A stretch of DNA of 64,000 nt from Thalassobacillus cyri (GCF_900107755.1 NZ_FNQR01000002.1:186001-250000), one strand, 5' to 3'; positions 35,099-45,717 are shown, counted from the stretch's first letter. The notes: a model not told the origin generated them from the sequence alone. A program made the numbers and translations.

Positions 35099-35131
35099 AT
35101 TAGAAAAATGGCCGCTGCCTGAAGACAGCGG
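35099..35131 (-). terminator. Terminator of the alkaline phosphatase gene
   Basis: On the minus strand CCGCTGTCTTCAGGCAGCGG forms a stem-loop followed by a T-run. Confidence 0.8.
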
Positions 35132-35141
35132 CGCACTCCTG

Positions 35142-36521
35142 TTATTTTTTCAATATCGCACGTTTTCCTTCCAATACTGCCATTACTTTTTGCCCTATTT
35201 CATGGTTATCATGCAGACCTGCGAACTGGTCGGATTGTGGGCCATAGCCATAAACGATGACGTCTTCACCGGTATGTCCGCCAGTCGTCCAGCCAGTGCC
35301 GGAGCGAACGTCAAAAATATGCTCGATGGCGTTGTCTATTTCCGTAGTGTTGCCTTCATCTGCCGCGTCTTTGACCGATTGGATTTCTTCCTGTTTCAAT
35401 TCTAGTTCAATATAGCTGGACAGCGTTTCTTCTACATCAGCACCATCGGCAATTTCAGCAGCCATAAAGTCCGGGGTGCGTTTTGCTGCTTTGATTGGTT
35501 CTGGATCCCACTTGTACTCTCCGTCACGGCCCATAGCCATACCGCCAGTAGAGTGGTCAGCAGTAGTGATGACAAGGGTGTGCTTGTCCTTTTTAGCAAA
35601 TTCGATTGCTTCCTGATAAGCTTCTTCAAAGTCCTGCATATCACTCATCGCAGCAACGACATCATTGTCATGGCCCGCCCAGTCAATCTGGCTGCCTTCG
35701 ACCATCAAGAAAAATCCATCCTGATTTTTGCTCAAACGATCCAGTGCAGTAGAGGTCATTTCTTTTAGAGATGGACTTTCTTCCGTACGGTCAATCATTT
35801 TATCCATCCCTTTTGGTGCAAATAAGCCAAGGATTTGCTCGTTATCATCATTCAGCAATTCTTCACGTGTATCCACGTAACTATAGCCATCCTGCTGGAA
35901 TTCTTCGGTAAGGTCGCGGTCTTCGCGGTCAAAATAAGAAGTACCCCCGCCTAGGATGACATCGATTTTATGTTCTCCATTCACTTTTTCATCAAAATAA
36001 TCATCTGCAATATCATTGTAATTATGGCGGGACTCATCATGTGACCCGAAAGAAGCTGGTGTTGCGTGGTTTACCTGGGAGGTAGCAACCAGCCCGGTTG
36101 ATTTCCCTTTTTCCTTTGCCAGTTCCAAAGCTGTTTTCACTTCATTTTTTTCCATATCGACAGCGATGGCGTTGTTGTATGTCTTGATTCCGGCAGCCAT
36201 GGAAGTTGCAGCTGCGGCAGAGTCGGTGATGCTTTCCTCTTCATCCCAGGAATACGTTTCCTGCATGCCGATCAAATGCTCATCGAATGCCGAGTTTTCC
36301 GTGTAAGGGGTAGAAGGATCGTCCTTTAAGTATCGATAGGCTGAAGTATAAGAGGTACCCATTCCATCCCCGATCAGGAAAATGACGTTTTTGATTTCAC
36401 TTTTACTAGTGTCTGGCTTAGCAGCGGCTTCATTGCCGAATGAGCCTGCCGTACTGCCAAAAATAAAGGTAGACATGATTGCGACTGGTAGTAGTTTCTT
36501 AGAAAACTTTTTGTTAAACAA
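35142..36521 (-). CDS. Exported alkaline phosphatase
   Basis: 459 residues; TTG start (36521) with GGGAGGA upstream. A signal peptide (about residues 1-33) precedes an alkaline phosphatase domain: metal-binding VIFLIGDGMG, catalytic Ser101 in ITDSAAAATSMA, NHATPASF, MVEGSQIDWAGHDN, TADHSTGGM and the C-terminal TTGGHTGEDV that supplies further metal ligands. The enzyme releases phosphate from phosphomonoesters outside the cell. The family is often induced by phosphate starvation (PhoPR), but no Pho box was looked for successfully here. The protein is acidic (many Asp/Glu), consistent with salt. Confidence 0.93.
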   Translation of the reverse strand: MFNKKFSKKLLPVAIMSTFIFGSTAGSFGNEAAAKPDTSKSEIKNVIFLIGDGMGTSYTSAYRYLKDDPSTPYTENSAFDEHLIGMQETYSWDEEESITDSAAAATSMAAGIKTYNNAIAVDMEKNEVKTALELAKEKGKSTGLVATSQVNHATPASFGSHDESRHNYNDIADDYFDEKVNGEHKIDVILGGGTSYFDREDRDLTEEFQQDGYSYVDTREELLNDDNEQILGLFAPKGMDKMIDRTEESPSLKEMTSTALDRLSKNQDGFFLMVEGSQIDWAGHDNDVVAAMSDMQDFEEAYQEAIEFAKKDKHTLVITTADHSTGGMAMGRDGEYKWDPEPIKAAKRTPDFMAAEIADGADVEETLSSYIELELKQEEIQSVKDAADEGNTTEIDNAIEHIFDVRSGTGWTTGGHTGEDVIVYGYGPQSDQFAGLHDNHEIGQKVMAVLEGKRAILKK

Positions 36522-36967
36522 ACCTGATTCCTCCCAATACGTTATGTTATTGATATTACAGCCATCATATTACGGTGAAACTATTAATCTTGTATTGGGA
36601 AAATGTTAAGGGTTTGTAATTTTTAATAAATTTCCCTTCCGCCTATTCGTATGGGGTTTAAGTCCTGGTTTGTTAATTCCCAAAATTGAATCTATTTTAC
36701 CACGTTGAATATTTCGTGATACGAAATATTCAAATAGAATCTAGGCACAAAACCCTTCATTTTTCAGCGAATCAGTCCTATGATATCAAAATATTCTGAT
36801 AATATTGCCTTTCCTAGATTTTGGTATTACCATTACTCTAATAAAAGAAAGGGGGATAGATTACTAGTAAATACCTATTCATTATTAGTGCTTCAACAAT
36901 TGATTTCCGTGTTTCCCACCATGAACCTACATAAGAATTTTAACTAAAGTCTGGGAGGGAGATAAAC
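36522..36967. other. AT-rich divergent intergenic region with a large inverted repeat
   Basis: No gene is visible in 446 bases. It contains the perfect inverted repeat at 36705-36733 and presumably the divergent promoters of the phosphatase and the BNR-repeat gene. Confidence 0.6.
36705..36733. repeat. Perfect inverted repeat with 13-bp arms
   Basis: TTGAATATTTCGT (36705-36717), loop GAT, ACGAAATATTCAA (36721-36733). Flanking TCTATTTT (36691-36698) and AATAGAA (36734-36740) give a further partial arm match. No run of T follows on either side, so an operator or palindromic repeat is more likely than a terminator. Confidence 0.7.
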
Positions 36968-39301
36968 TTGAAGAAAAAGAATTGGTATTGGGTTATAGCA
37001 CTTGCTTTTCTAGGCGTAGTTGCTGGCGTCATCCTTTCTCAGCAGTATACTTCGACATCTTCAACTATTGAAAAAGAAGTGCCCGCAAAAGCGGAAGAGA
37101 GTCAAGTAGACGAAGAAGGATTTGTCGAGAAAGGCCCTGGAAAACGGGATGATTGGTTTATGACTCAAAAAGGATACGAAGAGGAAGAAATCCCAAGAGA
37201 TGCTTTTCGTAAAGCAGTCAACCAGGCATCAGACCTTCGAAAGATGACTTCCGAAGAAGCTCCTGGGGCCCTAAACCAGCAATGGAATTTCAATGCCCCA
37301 AGTGATATCGGGGGACGGGTAGTCGATGTAGTTGTTGATCCTAAAGAACAGGACACCATCTATATCGGTGCTGCTTCCGGGGGCGTCTGGAAGAGTACAG
37401 ATGCTGGTGATACCTTCGAATCTGTCTGGGACGATAATTTGGTGCAATCCATTGGTGCAGTTGCGATCACTCCTGATGGCACGCTATATGTTGGAACCGG
37501 GGAGGCGAACCCAGGTGGTGGAAGCATCGTATTTGGCGGAACCGGTGTCTACCGCTCGGATAATGGTGGCGAAAGCTGGGAGCAGATCGGACTGGAAGAA
37601 TCGAATGCCATTGGCCGGATTGTTATTGACCCGGAAAACCCTGAGCGAGTTTTTGCAGCGGCGACAGGACCGTTGTTCCATGAAGGAGAACAGCGCGGCC
37701 TTTACCTTTCTGAGGACGGAGGCGACACATGGGAAAAGGTTCTGGCAGGTGAAAATGAAACAACAGGTGCGGTTGATATTGCTATTGATTCCGAAAACCC
37801 GAATCGAGTGTACGCAGCTATGTGGGATAGGATCCGTTATCCAAATAAGCGTCAATATGGTGGAGAAGGCTCTGGTATTTACCGCTCAGAGGATGGAGGA
37901 GCATCCTGGGAGCGAGTGACAGAAGGTCTTCCTGATAGCGATTTAGGACGAATCGGACTGGCTGTATCTTCTACAAATCCTGAAAAAGTGTACGCTACTG
38001 TCATCCAGACAAGCGGATACTTTGAAGGATTTTATATTTCTGAAGACCACGGTGCAACATGGGAAAAGCAGGACCATCCGAAAAACCTTGCAAACTCTCA
38101 GTCTTCTTTCGGCTGGTGGTTCGGCAGGAATTATGTCGACCCGGAAGATGGGGATCATATCTTCGTATCGGGCGTACAACTGATGGAATCAAAGGATGGC
38201 GGACAAACGTGGTCAGCCACCAATGGACGGAAAGTTCATGCTGACCAGCATGGAATGGCTTGGGATCCTAAGGTTCCTGGCCGTGTCTACTTAGGGAATG
38301 ACGGCGGGGTCTATCGATCAGAGGATAACGGTGATGTGTCTAGAGAGTGGATAAAAGCAACCTATGAGCCGTACACCCAGTTCTATACCCTGACCGTGAG
38401 CCGGGAAGATCCAAGCCGCCTGGCTGGAGGCACGCAAGATAATGGTTCTATCCGTTCCTGGGGAGAAGAAGGCTGGAATAATTATTATTATGGGGATGGC
38501 CTGGCAAATCTCATCAACTATGAAGATCAAGATAACGTATTTGCCTGTTACCAGTATGGTAATTGTGCTCGTTCCATTGATGGCGGAGATACCATGATCA
38601 ACTTTACAGATGAAACAGAATCTGACAGAAGAAACTGGCTGACTCCGCTAGTATTCGATCCAAATGACCCTTCGATTATGTATTATGCGGGTAATATACT
38701 CAATCGCTCCACTGATGGCGGAGAAACCTGGGAAGCGATTAGTCCTAGTCTGTCCGATGCCAAGAGTAAGGATGCTTATCCGTTTGGAACAATCACTACC
38801 GTAGCACCTGCAAAATCAAATAGTAATACCTTGTATGCTGGTACGGATGATGGCCGTTTATGGACAACCAATAACCTCGGAGAGGATTGGAAAGAGATTG
38901 AACATGAAATGCTTCCGGATCGATGGGTCACTAGAGTCGCAGTTGACCCAAAGGATGAGAAAGTCGTTTATGCTACCTTCTCAGGCTTCCGTTCCGGGGA
39001 TAATGCTGCTCATGTATTGCAAAGTAAAGACGGTGGAGAAACCTGGGAAGATGTCAGCAGCAATCTTCCGGAGGTTCCGTTGAACGATATCATCATCCAC
39101 CCGAAAAAGCGGAATGTCTTATACGCTGCCAGTGATGTAGGCGTGTTTGTTTCCCCTAATGGAGGCAAGAAGTGGTACAGCCTTGGGGAAGGCATGCCAT
39201 TGGTGCCGGTCATGGATCTTCAATACCATGAACCTTCAGGTGTGCTTTTTGCTGGCACATTCGGTCGTGGAGTTTATGAAATAGAGCCAAAAGGCTGGTA
39301 A
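36968..39301 (+). CDS. Exported sortilin-like BNR/Asp-box repeat protein
   Basis: 777 residues, TTG start (36968) with GGGAGGGAG upstream. An N-terminal membrane segment (VIALAFLGVVAGVILS) may be a signal anchor. The remainder contains many Asp-box repeats of the type S-x-D-G-G-x-T-W (for example KSTDAGDTF, RSDNGGESW, SEDGGDTWE, RSEDGGASW, SKDGGQTW, STDGGETW, SKDGGETW), each marking a blade of one or two beta-propellers like those in sortilins and sialidases. Metal-binding enzymatic residues are not evident. Related proteins are often misnamed glycosyl hydrolases. It directly precedes the exported S15 peptidase. Confidence 0.85.
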   Translation: MKKKNWYWVIALAFLGVVAGVILSQQYTSTSSTIEKEVPAKAEESQVDEEGFVEKGPGKRDDWFMTQKGYEEEEIPRDAFRKAVNQASDLRKMTSEEAPGALNQQWNFNAPSDIGGRVVDVVVDPKEQDTIYIGAASGGVWKSTDAGDTFESVWDDNLVQSIGAVAITPDGTLYVGTGEANPGGGSIVFGGTGVYRSDNGGESWEQIGLEESNAIGRIVIDPENPERVFAAATGPLFHEGEQRGLYLSEDGGDTWEKVLAGENETTGAVDIAIDSENPNRVYAAMWDRIRYPNKRQYGGEGSGIYRSEDGGASWERVTEGLPDSDLGRIGLAVSSTNPEKVYATVIQTSGYFEGFYISEDHGATWEKQDHPKNLANSQSSFGWWFGRNYVDPEDGDHIFVSGVQLMESKDGGQTWSATNGRKVHADQHGMAWDPKVPGRVYLGNDGGVYRSEDNGDVSREWIKATYEPYTQFYTLTVSREDPSRLAGGTQDNGSIRSWGEEGWNNYYYGDGLANLINYEDQDNVFACYQYGNCARSIDGGDTMINFTDETESDRRNWLTPLVFDPNDPSIMYYAGNILNRSTDGGETWEAISPSLSDAKSKDAYPFGTITTVAPAKSNSNTLYAGTDDGRLWTTNNLGEDWKEIEHEMLPDRWVTRVAVDPKDEKVVYATFSGFRSGDNAAHVLQSKDGGETWEDVSSNLPEVPLNDIIIHPKKRNVLYAASDVGVFVSPNGGKKWYSLGEGMPLVPVMDLQYHEPSGVLFAGTFGRGVYEIEPKGW

Positions 39302-39313
39302 TCTATCAATTTT

Positions 39314-39350
39314 CGAGAGGGTGTACGTATCCGGGACACCCTCTCTATTT
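39314..39350 (+). terminator. Terminator after the BNR-repeat gene
   Basis: GAGAGGGTGT pairs with ACACCCTCTC, followed by TATTTTT. Confidence 0.82.
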
Positions 39351-39367
39351 TTAAAGGGAGGAAATAA

Positions 39368-41242
39368 ATGATACGGAAAAGTGCCAACGGGTTTCTGATG
39401 TCTATCAATCTATTCGTATTTGCTTTGTTTGCAGTCACAGTACCGGTAAGCGCGGAAGAGCAGGGTCCTGTCCATCAGCTGCAGGATGACATGACAGAGC
39501 CTGTTTTCTCTTATGAAGATGCCATTCGTGAAACCGTCTATGTACAATCCGATTTAGATACGGACAGAAATGGAGAGCCGGACCGGGTAGCTGTAGATAT
39601 CATCCGTCCAAGTGAAACAGAGGACGGATTAGAGGTTCCGGTTATTATGGATGCGAGTCCTTACTATGAGAGAATTGGCCGAGGGAATGAGTCTGAAATA
39701 AAGGATACCGACGGGGACGGTGTGAATGACCAGTTTCCGTTATTCTATGATAATTACTTTGTCCCAAGAGGGTATGCCGTCGTGCTGCCTGATATGGTAG
39801 GGACTAATAATTCCGATGGATGCCCAACTACAGGAGGACCGGAAGAGACGGGGAGCATCAAAGTTGTTGTAGAATGGCTAAATGGGAACGCTACAGCCTA
39901 TACAGAAGACGGGAAAGAGGTCACTGCTGACTGGACGACAGGGAAAGTAGGCATGATCGGAAAATCTTATGATGGTACCCTTGCCAATGGAGTTGCCTCT
40001 ACCGGTGTAGAAGGACTCGAAACAATTGTCCCCATCGGTGCTATTTCAAGCTGGTACGATTACTATCGTTATGGCGGGTTAATTTATTGGAGAAACGGAC
40101 CGTCTGGTCTGGCTAATGCTGTTGTCAATTCGGAACGTCGCGAAGCATGTACGGCTGTCCGTGAAGAAATGGCTCAGGATGCAGATGATGAAACAGGTGA
40201 TTACAATGAATTTTGGGGTGCGCGCAATTATATCCCAAACGCTGACAATGTGGAAGCTAGCGTATTTTTAATCCATGGATTGAATGACTTCAATGTCAAG
40301 CCGAAGCATTTTATGCAATGGTGGGAAGAGCTGTCAATAAACAATGTGCCAAGAAAAATATGGCTTACCCAGACAGGCCATGTGGATCCATTCGATTTTA
40401 GAAGAGAGGAATGGGTGAATACGCTGCACCGCTGGTTCGATCACTGGCTTCTGGATGTAGACAATGGAATCATGGAAGAACCGATGGCTGATATCGAACG
40501 CGGAACAGGGGAATGGGAGACGTATGAAACATGGCCTGCTGCTGATGCCAGGGAAACCAAAATCAGGCTTGCCCCTGCAAACGAGGCGGCCCCTGGCACC
40601 TTGACAACGGGCCCTGTGCCAGGAAACTTTGATCAGTTCTTTAGCAACGATCCAAATCAGTCAGAAAGCGACATGATAAAGAATGCATTCACAGAGAGCG
40701 AGAACCGTCTGATGTTTTTATCTCCTGAATTGGAAGAGGAAGTCCGATTTAGCGGAACACCATCCGTAGAAATTCGGTCAAATGTCGATATGGAAGATGC
40801 CGGACTGACTGCCTTGATTGTTGACTATGGCAGTGATGAACGTATCCATCACACCAATCGTGGTGAAGGAATTCGCACCTTAGACGAAGAAAATTGCTGG
40901 GGTGAAAGCACAGAAAGTGATGACGCCTGCTATAAACAAACAGAAATCGTAACCCACGAATCCCCATATGAAATTGTTACCCGTGGCTGGATGGATGCGA
41001 AAAACTGGAAGAATTTATCCTATGAAGAATTGCTGAAGCCGGACAAAAACTATCATTTCCGGTTCGACTTACATCCGGAAGACTATGTCTTTAAACCAGG
41101 TCACCGGATCGGTGTAGTGATTGCCAGCAGTGACCGTCGTTATACGAAATCTGTTAGTGAACCTGTAGAGTTAGAGGTTTCACTTGGGCAAAGCACCGTG
41201 ACATTTCCAGTAGTTGGCGGTAAAAAAGAACTAGGCTTTTAA
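39368..41242 (+). CDS. Exported S15 family peptidase (X-Pro dipeptidyl-peptidase/CocE-like)
   Basis: 624 residues after AAAGGGAGG. A signal peptide (SINLFVFALFAVTVPVSA, about 1-29) precedes an alpha/beta-hydrolase: nucleophile Ser200 in MIGKSYDGTLANG, Asp in HGLNDFNVKP and His in TGHVDPFDF. A C-terminal beta-sandwich (PepX_C type) follows from about residue 390 (EELLKPDKNYHFRFDLHPED). It also has a Ca-binding-like loop DLDTDRNGEPD and DTDGDGVND. Members release X-Pro dipeptides or hydrolyse esters. The protein is acidic and exported, so it is probably an extracellular peptidase. Confidence 0.88.
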   Translation: MIRKSANGFLMSINLFVFALFAVTVPVSAEEQGPVHQLQDDMTEPVFSYEDAIRETVYVQSDLDTDRNGEPDRVAVDIIRPSETEDGLEVPVIMDASPYYERIGRGNESEIKDTDGDGVNDQFPLFYDNYFVPRGYAVVLPDMVGTNNSDGCPTTGGPEETGSIKVVVEWLNGNATAYTEDGKEVTADWTTGKVGMIGKSYDGTLANGVASTGVEGLETIVPIGAISSWYDYYRYGGLIYWRNGPSGLANAVVNSERREACTAVREEMAQDADDETGDYNEFWGARNYIPNADNVEASVFLIHGLNDFNVKPKHFMQWWEELSINNVPRKIWLTQTGHVDPFDFRREEWVNTLHRWFDHWLLDVDNGIMEEPMADIERGTGEWETYETWPAADARETKIRLAPANEAAPGTLTTGPVPGNFDQFFSNDPNQSESDMIKNAFTESENRLMFLSPELEEEVRFSGTPSVEIRSNVDMEDAGLTALIVDYGSDERIHHTNRGEGIRTLDEENCWGESTESDDACYKQTEIVTHESPYEIVTRGWMDAKNWKNLSYEELLKPDKNYHFRFDLHPEDYVFKPGHRIGVVIASSDRRYTKSVSEPVELEVSLGQSTVTFPVVGGKKELGF

Positions 41243-41246
41243 AAAG

Positions 41247-41300
41247 AGGGGCAGGCCCATAAGTCTTCAATAGACTTATCAAGGCAGCCCCTTGTTATTA
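41247..41300. terminator. Bidirectional terminator
   Basis: ATAAGTC/GACTTAT sit inside a larger GGGGCAG...AGCCCC stem between the convergent S15 and CYP102 genes. Confidence 0.65.
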
Positions 41301-41370
41301 TTATTGATACCGAAAAGTAGGCTGAGAAGCGACTCCCTTTCCAGATACAGCCCCTTTGTCTTGAGTATTC

Positions 41371-44300
41371 TTATGCCCCGGCCCAAATATCTTTCGCAAA
41401 CCCCCCATCTTCCTCTAAAAGCTGCAGCCAGGAAGCTGCATCCTCATAGCTTGTTCGATGGGCATCTTGATAACACTTGATTAATGTTTCGGTAACTTCA
41501 GGTGCCATTTTATTGCCATCACCGCAAATGTAGAGATGTGCACCATTTTCAAGAAGGGGAAGAAGGGTGGCTGCATCCTGTCTCACCAGGTGCTGCACAT
41601 AGGTTTTACATGTTGGGTCCTGTCTTGAAAAAGCGGTATGGAGCTGCACAATTCCCTCGTGTTCTGCTTTTTTCAGTTCCTCTTCGTATAAAAAGTCCTC
41701 CTCGGGATGACGGCATCCAAAATATAAATGCGTTTCTCCCAGAGAGTGCCCTTGTGCTTTCTGCGATTTTCTTGCTTGTATAAACCCTCGGAATGGCGCC
41801 ACGCCAGTACCTGGGCCAACAAGAACCATTGGCGTTTCAGGGTTCTCTGGCAGCTGGAAATTAGATTGAGGGGCACGGATGAAGCAAGCCAATTTATTTG
41901 TTTCCTGTTGTAAAGCGAGATAATTGGAAGCAACCCCTTTATATTCACCATTTCCACTCCAGGCAGGACCTCGCACAACCCCGACAGTGATACTCACTTT
42001 TCTTTGATTCACTATTGGGGAACTGGAAATCGAATAATAACGAGGTTTCAACCCTGGAAGCAGTGCTAAGAATCGTTCGAATGGGAGTTCACTAGAGATA
42101 TAGTGTTCTAGTAACTCGAACATTGACACGCGCTTTTGCAATATCTCTTGTTTATAGGTTTCCTCTTCAAGCAATTGTTCCAAGTCTGCTTTATGAGGAG
42201 GACAAGAGTTGTAAGCTGCCAACTCTCTAATTTGCGCCCGGGTAGCCGGTTCTTGCAGTTCGACATAAGAAGCCAACAGGTCCTTCAGACGCACTGGCTG
42301 ATCGGTTGGCAAATGAGAAGCTTTGCCTGGATCTTTGCTGAGAACGATATATTCCTCTCCTTCGAGTTTAAAGTGATTCAATACCCTTTGAACGAGTGCA
42401 TCACTATTTTGTGGCAACACGCCCAAGTGGTCGCCCTCCTTATAGGTAACTCCTTTTGGCAGGGTCAGTTCGATATGCCGAGTACTTCGATTCCCGGATT
42501 TTTGTAATTCGCGATTTTCTGCTACTACTGCTGTAAAGGCATAATAATTACGTGCCAATGGGGTATGCGTGATACCACTCACGAAATCCATAGCAATACC
42601 GCTTGCTTGATTTTCGTCATTTTTCAGTTCCAGGTTGAAATTAGAAGCTAGGTTAGGCCATAGTTTCTCTTCCCATTTTTCCAAATCCCCATCAAAATCG
42701 TCACTGGCATCTCCGTCACCACGAGCAACTATACGTGTAGCTCCTTTAGCTTGCAGCTCTTGATCAATCAGGGTTGGAATTCGTTGGTAAGTGTCCGCCC
42801 AGTTGCGGTCGCCGCAGCCAAAGACAGCATACCTGACCCCTTTTATTTGTCCTGGTGCTGTTGTTTGTATCCATTTAACAAAAGCAGCTGCGTTATCCGG
42901 GGCCTTCCCATTATAGGAAGCAGTAACGATAATCATAGCACCTTCTGTCGGCAGCTTATCCGTATATTCATCCAATGGAGCAACCACTGTATTAAACCCT
43001 TGTTGGCGGGCAGTGGTGGCAAGATCCTGAGCGACCCCTTCGGCAGTACCAAGGTTGGATCCATATAAAACAAGCAGGGGAGTTTGGTGGGCATTAACAA
43101 CTCCCATCGTGTAAGCTTCCGTTTCGGCTTCTCTCTTCTTGTTGGAAGGAGAATGTGAGGGTATTAAGCTGACATTTTTCCGTGTTTTAACCCGCATTTT
43201 CAACCCTTCTGGTTTCAACGTTAACGTTTCTTTAACATCCAGTTGATAATCGCTATGGTCCTCGAGTTCGAAATGCTGAAGAATCATACCTAGCACCAGT
43301 ATAGCTTCATGTAGGGCGAATTGCTGTCCGATGCAAGCACGCTGTCCATTTCCGAAAGGCTTGTAGGCATGGTGCGGTATGCTTTTGGGGTCCTGGAAAC
43401 GTTCTGGCTTGAATTCCTCCACATCATTTCCCCAAGCTGTAGTGTCCCGGTGGAGCTGCGGTAATAACAGGGTGAGCGTATCTCCTTTTTCCACATCATA
43501 TTTCCCGGCAAGTGTCGTATCTTCTTTAGCAAAAACAGAGAAGGCAGGAGCCGTTGGCCATAAACGTAATGATTCATTCAATATCATCCGTACATATTTC
43601 AACTGCTTCACTTGCTTATAAGTAGGAGTCTCGTCTCCTAACACCTCATCTACTTCTTCATAGGCTTTTCGTAATTTATCTGGATTTTTCATTAAATAAT
43701 ATAAGGCAAATGACAAGAGTCCACTAGTCGTTTCATGTCCGGCAATCAGAAAAGTGATGATTTGGAAACGAATATTTTCATCATCTAACGCCTCTCCTGT
43801 CTCTGGATCTTTTCCTGTTAACATGTGGGCCAGTAAATCGTCTTCCCCTTGGTCACCAGATTGCTTCCGTTCTGCAATCAGTTGATCGACAAGGTTGAAC
43901 ATATAATCGATATCTTCTTTGAATTGACGGTGGGAGCGTACCATGAATTTCTCCTGGATACCCAGCCGCTGGGTTTGATTCATCGCCTCATCGAGTGCGT
44001 GCACCATTTTATCGACAAATGGATGAGGCTTTTCACGATAGAAACTATTGAAACGATAATTGAAGCCACAAAGCCCTATGGTATCCAGGGTAAGACGGGT
44101 AATATCCTCTGGTACTTCTATTTCCTCGTTCGGATTGAGACGGGCCCATTTTTGCACAAGCTGGGTCGCAAGGTCGACCATCTTATCGTGGTATCCCTTC
44201 ATTGCTTGCTGGCTGAAGCTTGGCAGCAAAATATTGTGGGCTTTTTTCCAGTTTGGTTCCGACGTCTCACTAGTGAATAGGCCGTCTCCCCCGAAGGGAC

Positions 44301-44541
44301 GCACTTTTTGAAGGGGAGGGCCTACCTTTTTGTCAAAACGGTCTTCATCACAAATTTCAGCAGCAAGCTTGGCACTGGAAACGAACGTACTAAGCCGTCC
44401 AGGGAACTGAAATTGATAAATAGGACCTAGTTCTTCAGCAAGTTTCATAAAAGATTGGATTGGTCTTTCTTTATTAATTAAGGGTAAGTTTCCAAGCGGA
44501 CCATAAGATTTTGGTTGTGGCAGTTTATGAGTCGTCTTCAT
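41371..44541 (-). CDS. CYP102-type self-sufficient P450/NADPH-P450 reductase (BM3-like)
   Basis: 1056 residues, as in P450 BM3 (1049) and B. subtilis CypB/CypD. The N-terminal P450 (about 1-460) has the I-helix AGHETTSG, the K-helix ESLRLWP and the heme loop [17 protein letters not shown] with Cys as fifth ligand. After a linker come the FMN flavodoxin domain ([16 protein letters not shown]), the FAD domain (RYYSISSSP) and the NADPH domain ([25 protein letters not shown]). It hydroxylates medium- to long-chain fatty acids near the omega end using NADPH and O2. It lies 71 bases downstream of a TetR gene with a perfect operator between the two. Confidence 0.96.
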   Translation of the reverse strand: MKTTHKLPQPKSYGPLGNLPLINKERPIQSFMKLAEELGPIYQFQFPGRLSTFVSSAKLAAEICDEDRFDKKVGPPLQKVRPFGGDGLFTSETSEPNWKKAHNILLPSFSQQAMKGYHDKMVDLATQLVQKWARLNPNEEIEVPEDITRLTLDTIGLCGFNYRFNSFYREKPHPFVDKMVHALDEAMNQTQRLGIQEKFMVRSHRQFKEDIDYMFNLVDQLIAERKQSGDQGEDDLLAHMLTGKDPETGEALDDENIRFQIITFLIAGHETTSGLLSFALYYLMKNPDKLRKAYEEVDEVLGDETPTYKQVKQLKYVRMILNESLRLWPTAPAFSVFAKEDTTLAGKYDVEKGDTLTLLLPQLHRDTTAWGNDVEEFKPERFQDPKSIPHHAYKPFGNGQRACIGQQFALHEAILVLGMILQHFELEDHSDYQLDVKETLTLKPEGLKMRVKTRKNVSLIPSHSPSNKKREAETEAYTMGVVNAHQTPLLVLYGSNLGTAEGVAQDLATTARQQGFNTVVAPLDEYTDKLPTEGAMIIVTASYNGKAPDNAAAFVKWIQTTAPGQIKGVRYAVFGCGDRNWADTYQRIPTLIDQELQAKGATRIVARGDGDASDDFDGDLEKWEEKLWPNLASNFNLELKNDENQASGIAMDFVSGITHTPLARNYYAFTAVVAENRELQKSGNRSTRHIELTLPKGVTYKEGDHLGVLPQNSDALVQRVLNHFKLEGEEYIVLSKDPGKASHLPTDQPVRLKDLLASYVELQEPATRAQIRELAAYNSCPPHKADLEQLLEEETYKQEILQKRVSMFELLEHYISSELPFERFLALLPGLKPRYYSISSSPIVNQRKVSITVGVVRGPAWSGNGEYKGVASNYLALQQETNKLACFIRAPQSNFQLPENPETPMVLVGPGTGVAPFRGFIQARKSQKAQGHSLGETHLYFGCRHPEEDFLYEEELKKAEHEGIVQLHTAFSRQDPTCKTYVQHLVRQDAATLLPLLENGAHLYICGDGNKMAPEVTETLIKCYQDAHRTSYEDAASWLQLLEEDGGFAKDIWAGA

Positions 44542-44565
44542 CGATAATCACCTCAAATTTTAATG

Positions 44566-44585
44566 CGGAATGAATATTCATTCCG
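44566..44585. promoter_or_regulatory. FatR-like operator, copy 1
   Basis: CGGAATGAATATTCATTCCG is a perfect 20-bp palindrome just upstream of the CYP102 ATG (24 bases away). The identical sequence stands upstream of the TetR gene at 45209-45228. Confidence 0.85.
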
Positions 44586-44612
44586 GTAAGGGACATGGAT
44601 AAGGAATGCCTC

Positions 44613-45188
44613 TTATCCATGTAAGCGGACGGCGTCCCAACAGCTTTCTTCAACACCTTTCAATAAATCGTTTGTTTGTTCGAGCTCTCCTTTGCGGATC
44701 AGTTGATGAAGCTCCTGGAATGCACCGAATATGATGGCAATTAATGCTGTAGAGGGGAGGTTTCGTATGACACTCTCTTCTTTTCCACGGTCAAAAAAAG
44801 TTTGGAGAATGGCAAGCAGCTGTTCGAAATACTCCTGGCTGGTGTCCGTGAGAAAATGGGCAGCACTGTGAGTTTTTATAAAATATAGTGCATGTTCATG
44901 TTGATTGCTAAAGCGGACCATTCCCTGAAATAGGTGATGGAACTGCTCTTTGATTGAGCGATCACATGGAAAGTCTTTGTTAAGAGTTTCTATGAACGTA
45001 TGTATATAATATTGAAACAGCGTGTTAACAAGAACCTCTTTATTCTCAAAATAACGATAAATTGTTCCAGCCCCTACCAAGGCATCATTTGCAATCATTG
45101 GGACCGTAGTAGCGTCAAATCCCCGCTCTGCAAACAATTTCAGGGCGCTGTTTAAGATATTGTCTCGTTTAGATGTTGCTACAGGCAT
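44613..45188 (-). CDS. fatR: TetR-family repressor, FatR-like
   Basis: 191 residues from ATG 45188 (AAAGGGAGG upstream). The TetR helix-turn-helix (RDNILNSALKLFAERGFDAT, VGAGTIYRYFENKEVLVN) is clear, and the ligand-binding part follows the family helical layout. In B. subtilis FatR (YrhI) represses itself and the adjacent CYP102 gene and is released by fatty acids. Here the gene order is the same, and two identical palindromes precede the two genes. The start lies 20 bases downstream of the second palindrome. Confidence 0.87.
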   Translation of the reverse strand: MPVATSKRDNILNSALKLFAERGFDATTVPMIANDALVGAGTIYRYFENKEVLVNTLFQYYIHTFIETLNKDFPCDRSIKEQFHHLFQGMVRFSNQHEHALYFIKTHSAAHFLTDTSQEYFEQLLAILQTFFDRGKEESVIRNLPSTALIAIIFGAFQELHQLIRKGELEQTNDLLKGVEESCWDAVRLHG

Positions 45189-45208
45189 AAATAAACCTCC
45201 CTTTATCA

Positions 45209-45228
45209 CGGAATGAATATTCATTCCG
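45209..45228. promoter_or_regulatory. FatR-like operator, copy 2
   Basis: Same perfect 20-bp palindrome as at 44566-44585, upstream of the TetR start codon, suggesting autoregulation. Confidence 0.85.
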
Positions 45229-45327
45229 ACTTGATTTTAGTACAAAGAACGATTTTATTCAATGAGTAGATAGACATCCTTGGAATAATTGTGAGCCTTA
45301 TTCCATGGCCTCCTTAAATATTCAGAG

Positions 45328-45717
45328 CTATTTTTGAAATACCCGAAACGCTTCTGCTACCTTATGGGCGAACGACAACGGCGGTTCTACCGATTGAAAA
45401 TGAAGATAAAGAATTGTCGGTTCAGCGAACAGCCAGTGGTTATGCAAAGCACTGACCAGGATACCATTTTTCTGCAACACTGACATGAATGGATAGACCT
45501 CCTCTTCTAAAATAACCGTCTCCCCCATATTCAATGCCAAGCCGTTTTGATCTAACGATTCGAACATCATCTCGGCATGGAGCTCTGCCTTGCTTGGCCG
45601 TCCCTGTATCTGTACGTCCAAATCCCGTTCCAGTTCCACCGAACAGACACCATGCTCGAACTTTCCTTCTCCACCCAGTATCCTTCCGAACTGATGACAT
45701 AGCTGTTCCATATTCAT
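45328..45717 (-). CDS. DUF1259 family protein (LppY/LpqO-like)
   Basis: 129 residues after AAGGAGATGATCAACC. It reads FGRILGGEGKFEHGVCSVELER, ELHAEMMFESLD, ETVILEEEVYPFMSVL and SALHNHWLFAEPTILYLHF, which fits the DUF1259 family, a group with two-domain mycobacterial relatives LppY/LpqO. The conserved HNHW suggests a metal or ligand site. No signal peptide is seen. Function unknown; it lies upstream of tetR on the same strand, but a 100-base gap and the operator separate them. Confidence 0.8.
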   Translation of the reverse strand: MNMEQLCHQFGRILGGEGKFEHGVCSVELERDLDVQIQGRPSKAELHAEMMFESLDQNGLALNMGETVILEEEVYPFMSVLQKNGILVSALHNHWLFAEPTILYLHFQSVEPPLSFAHKVAEAFRVFQK

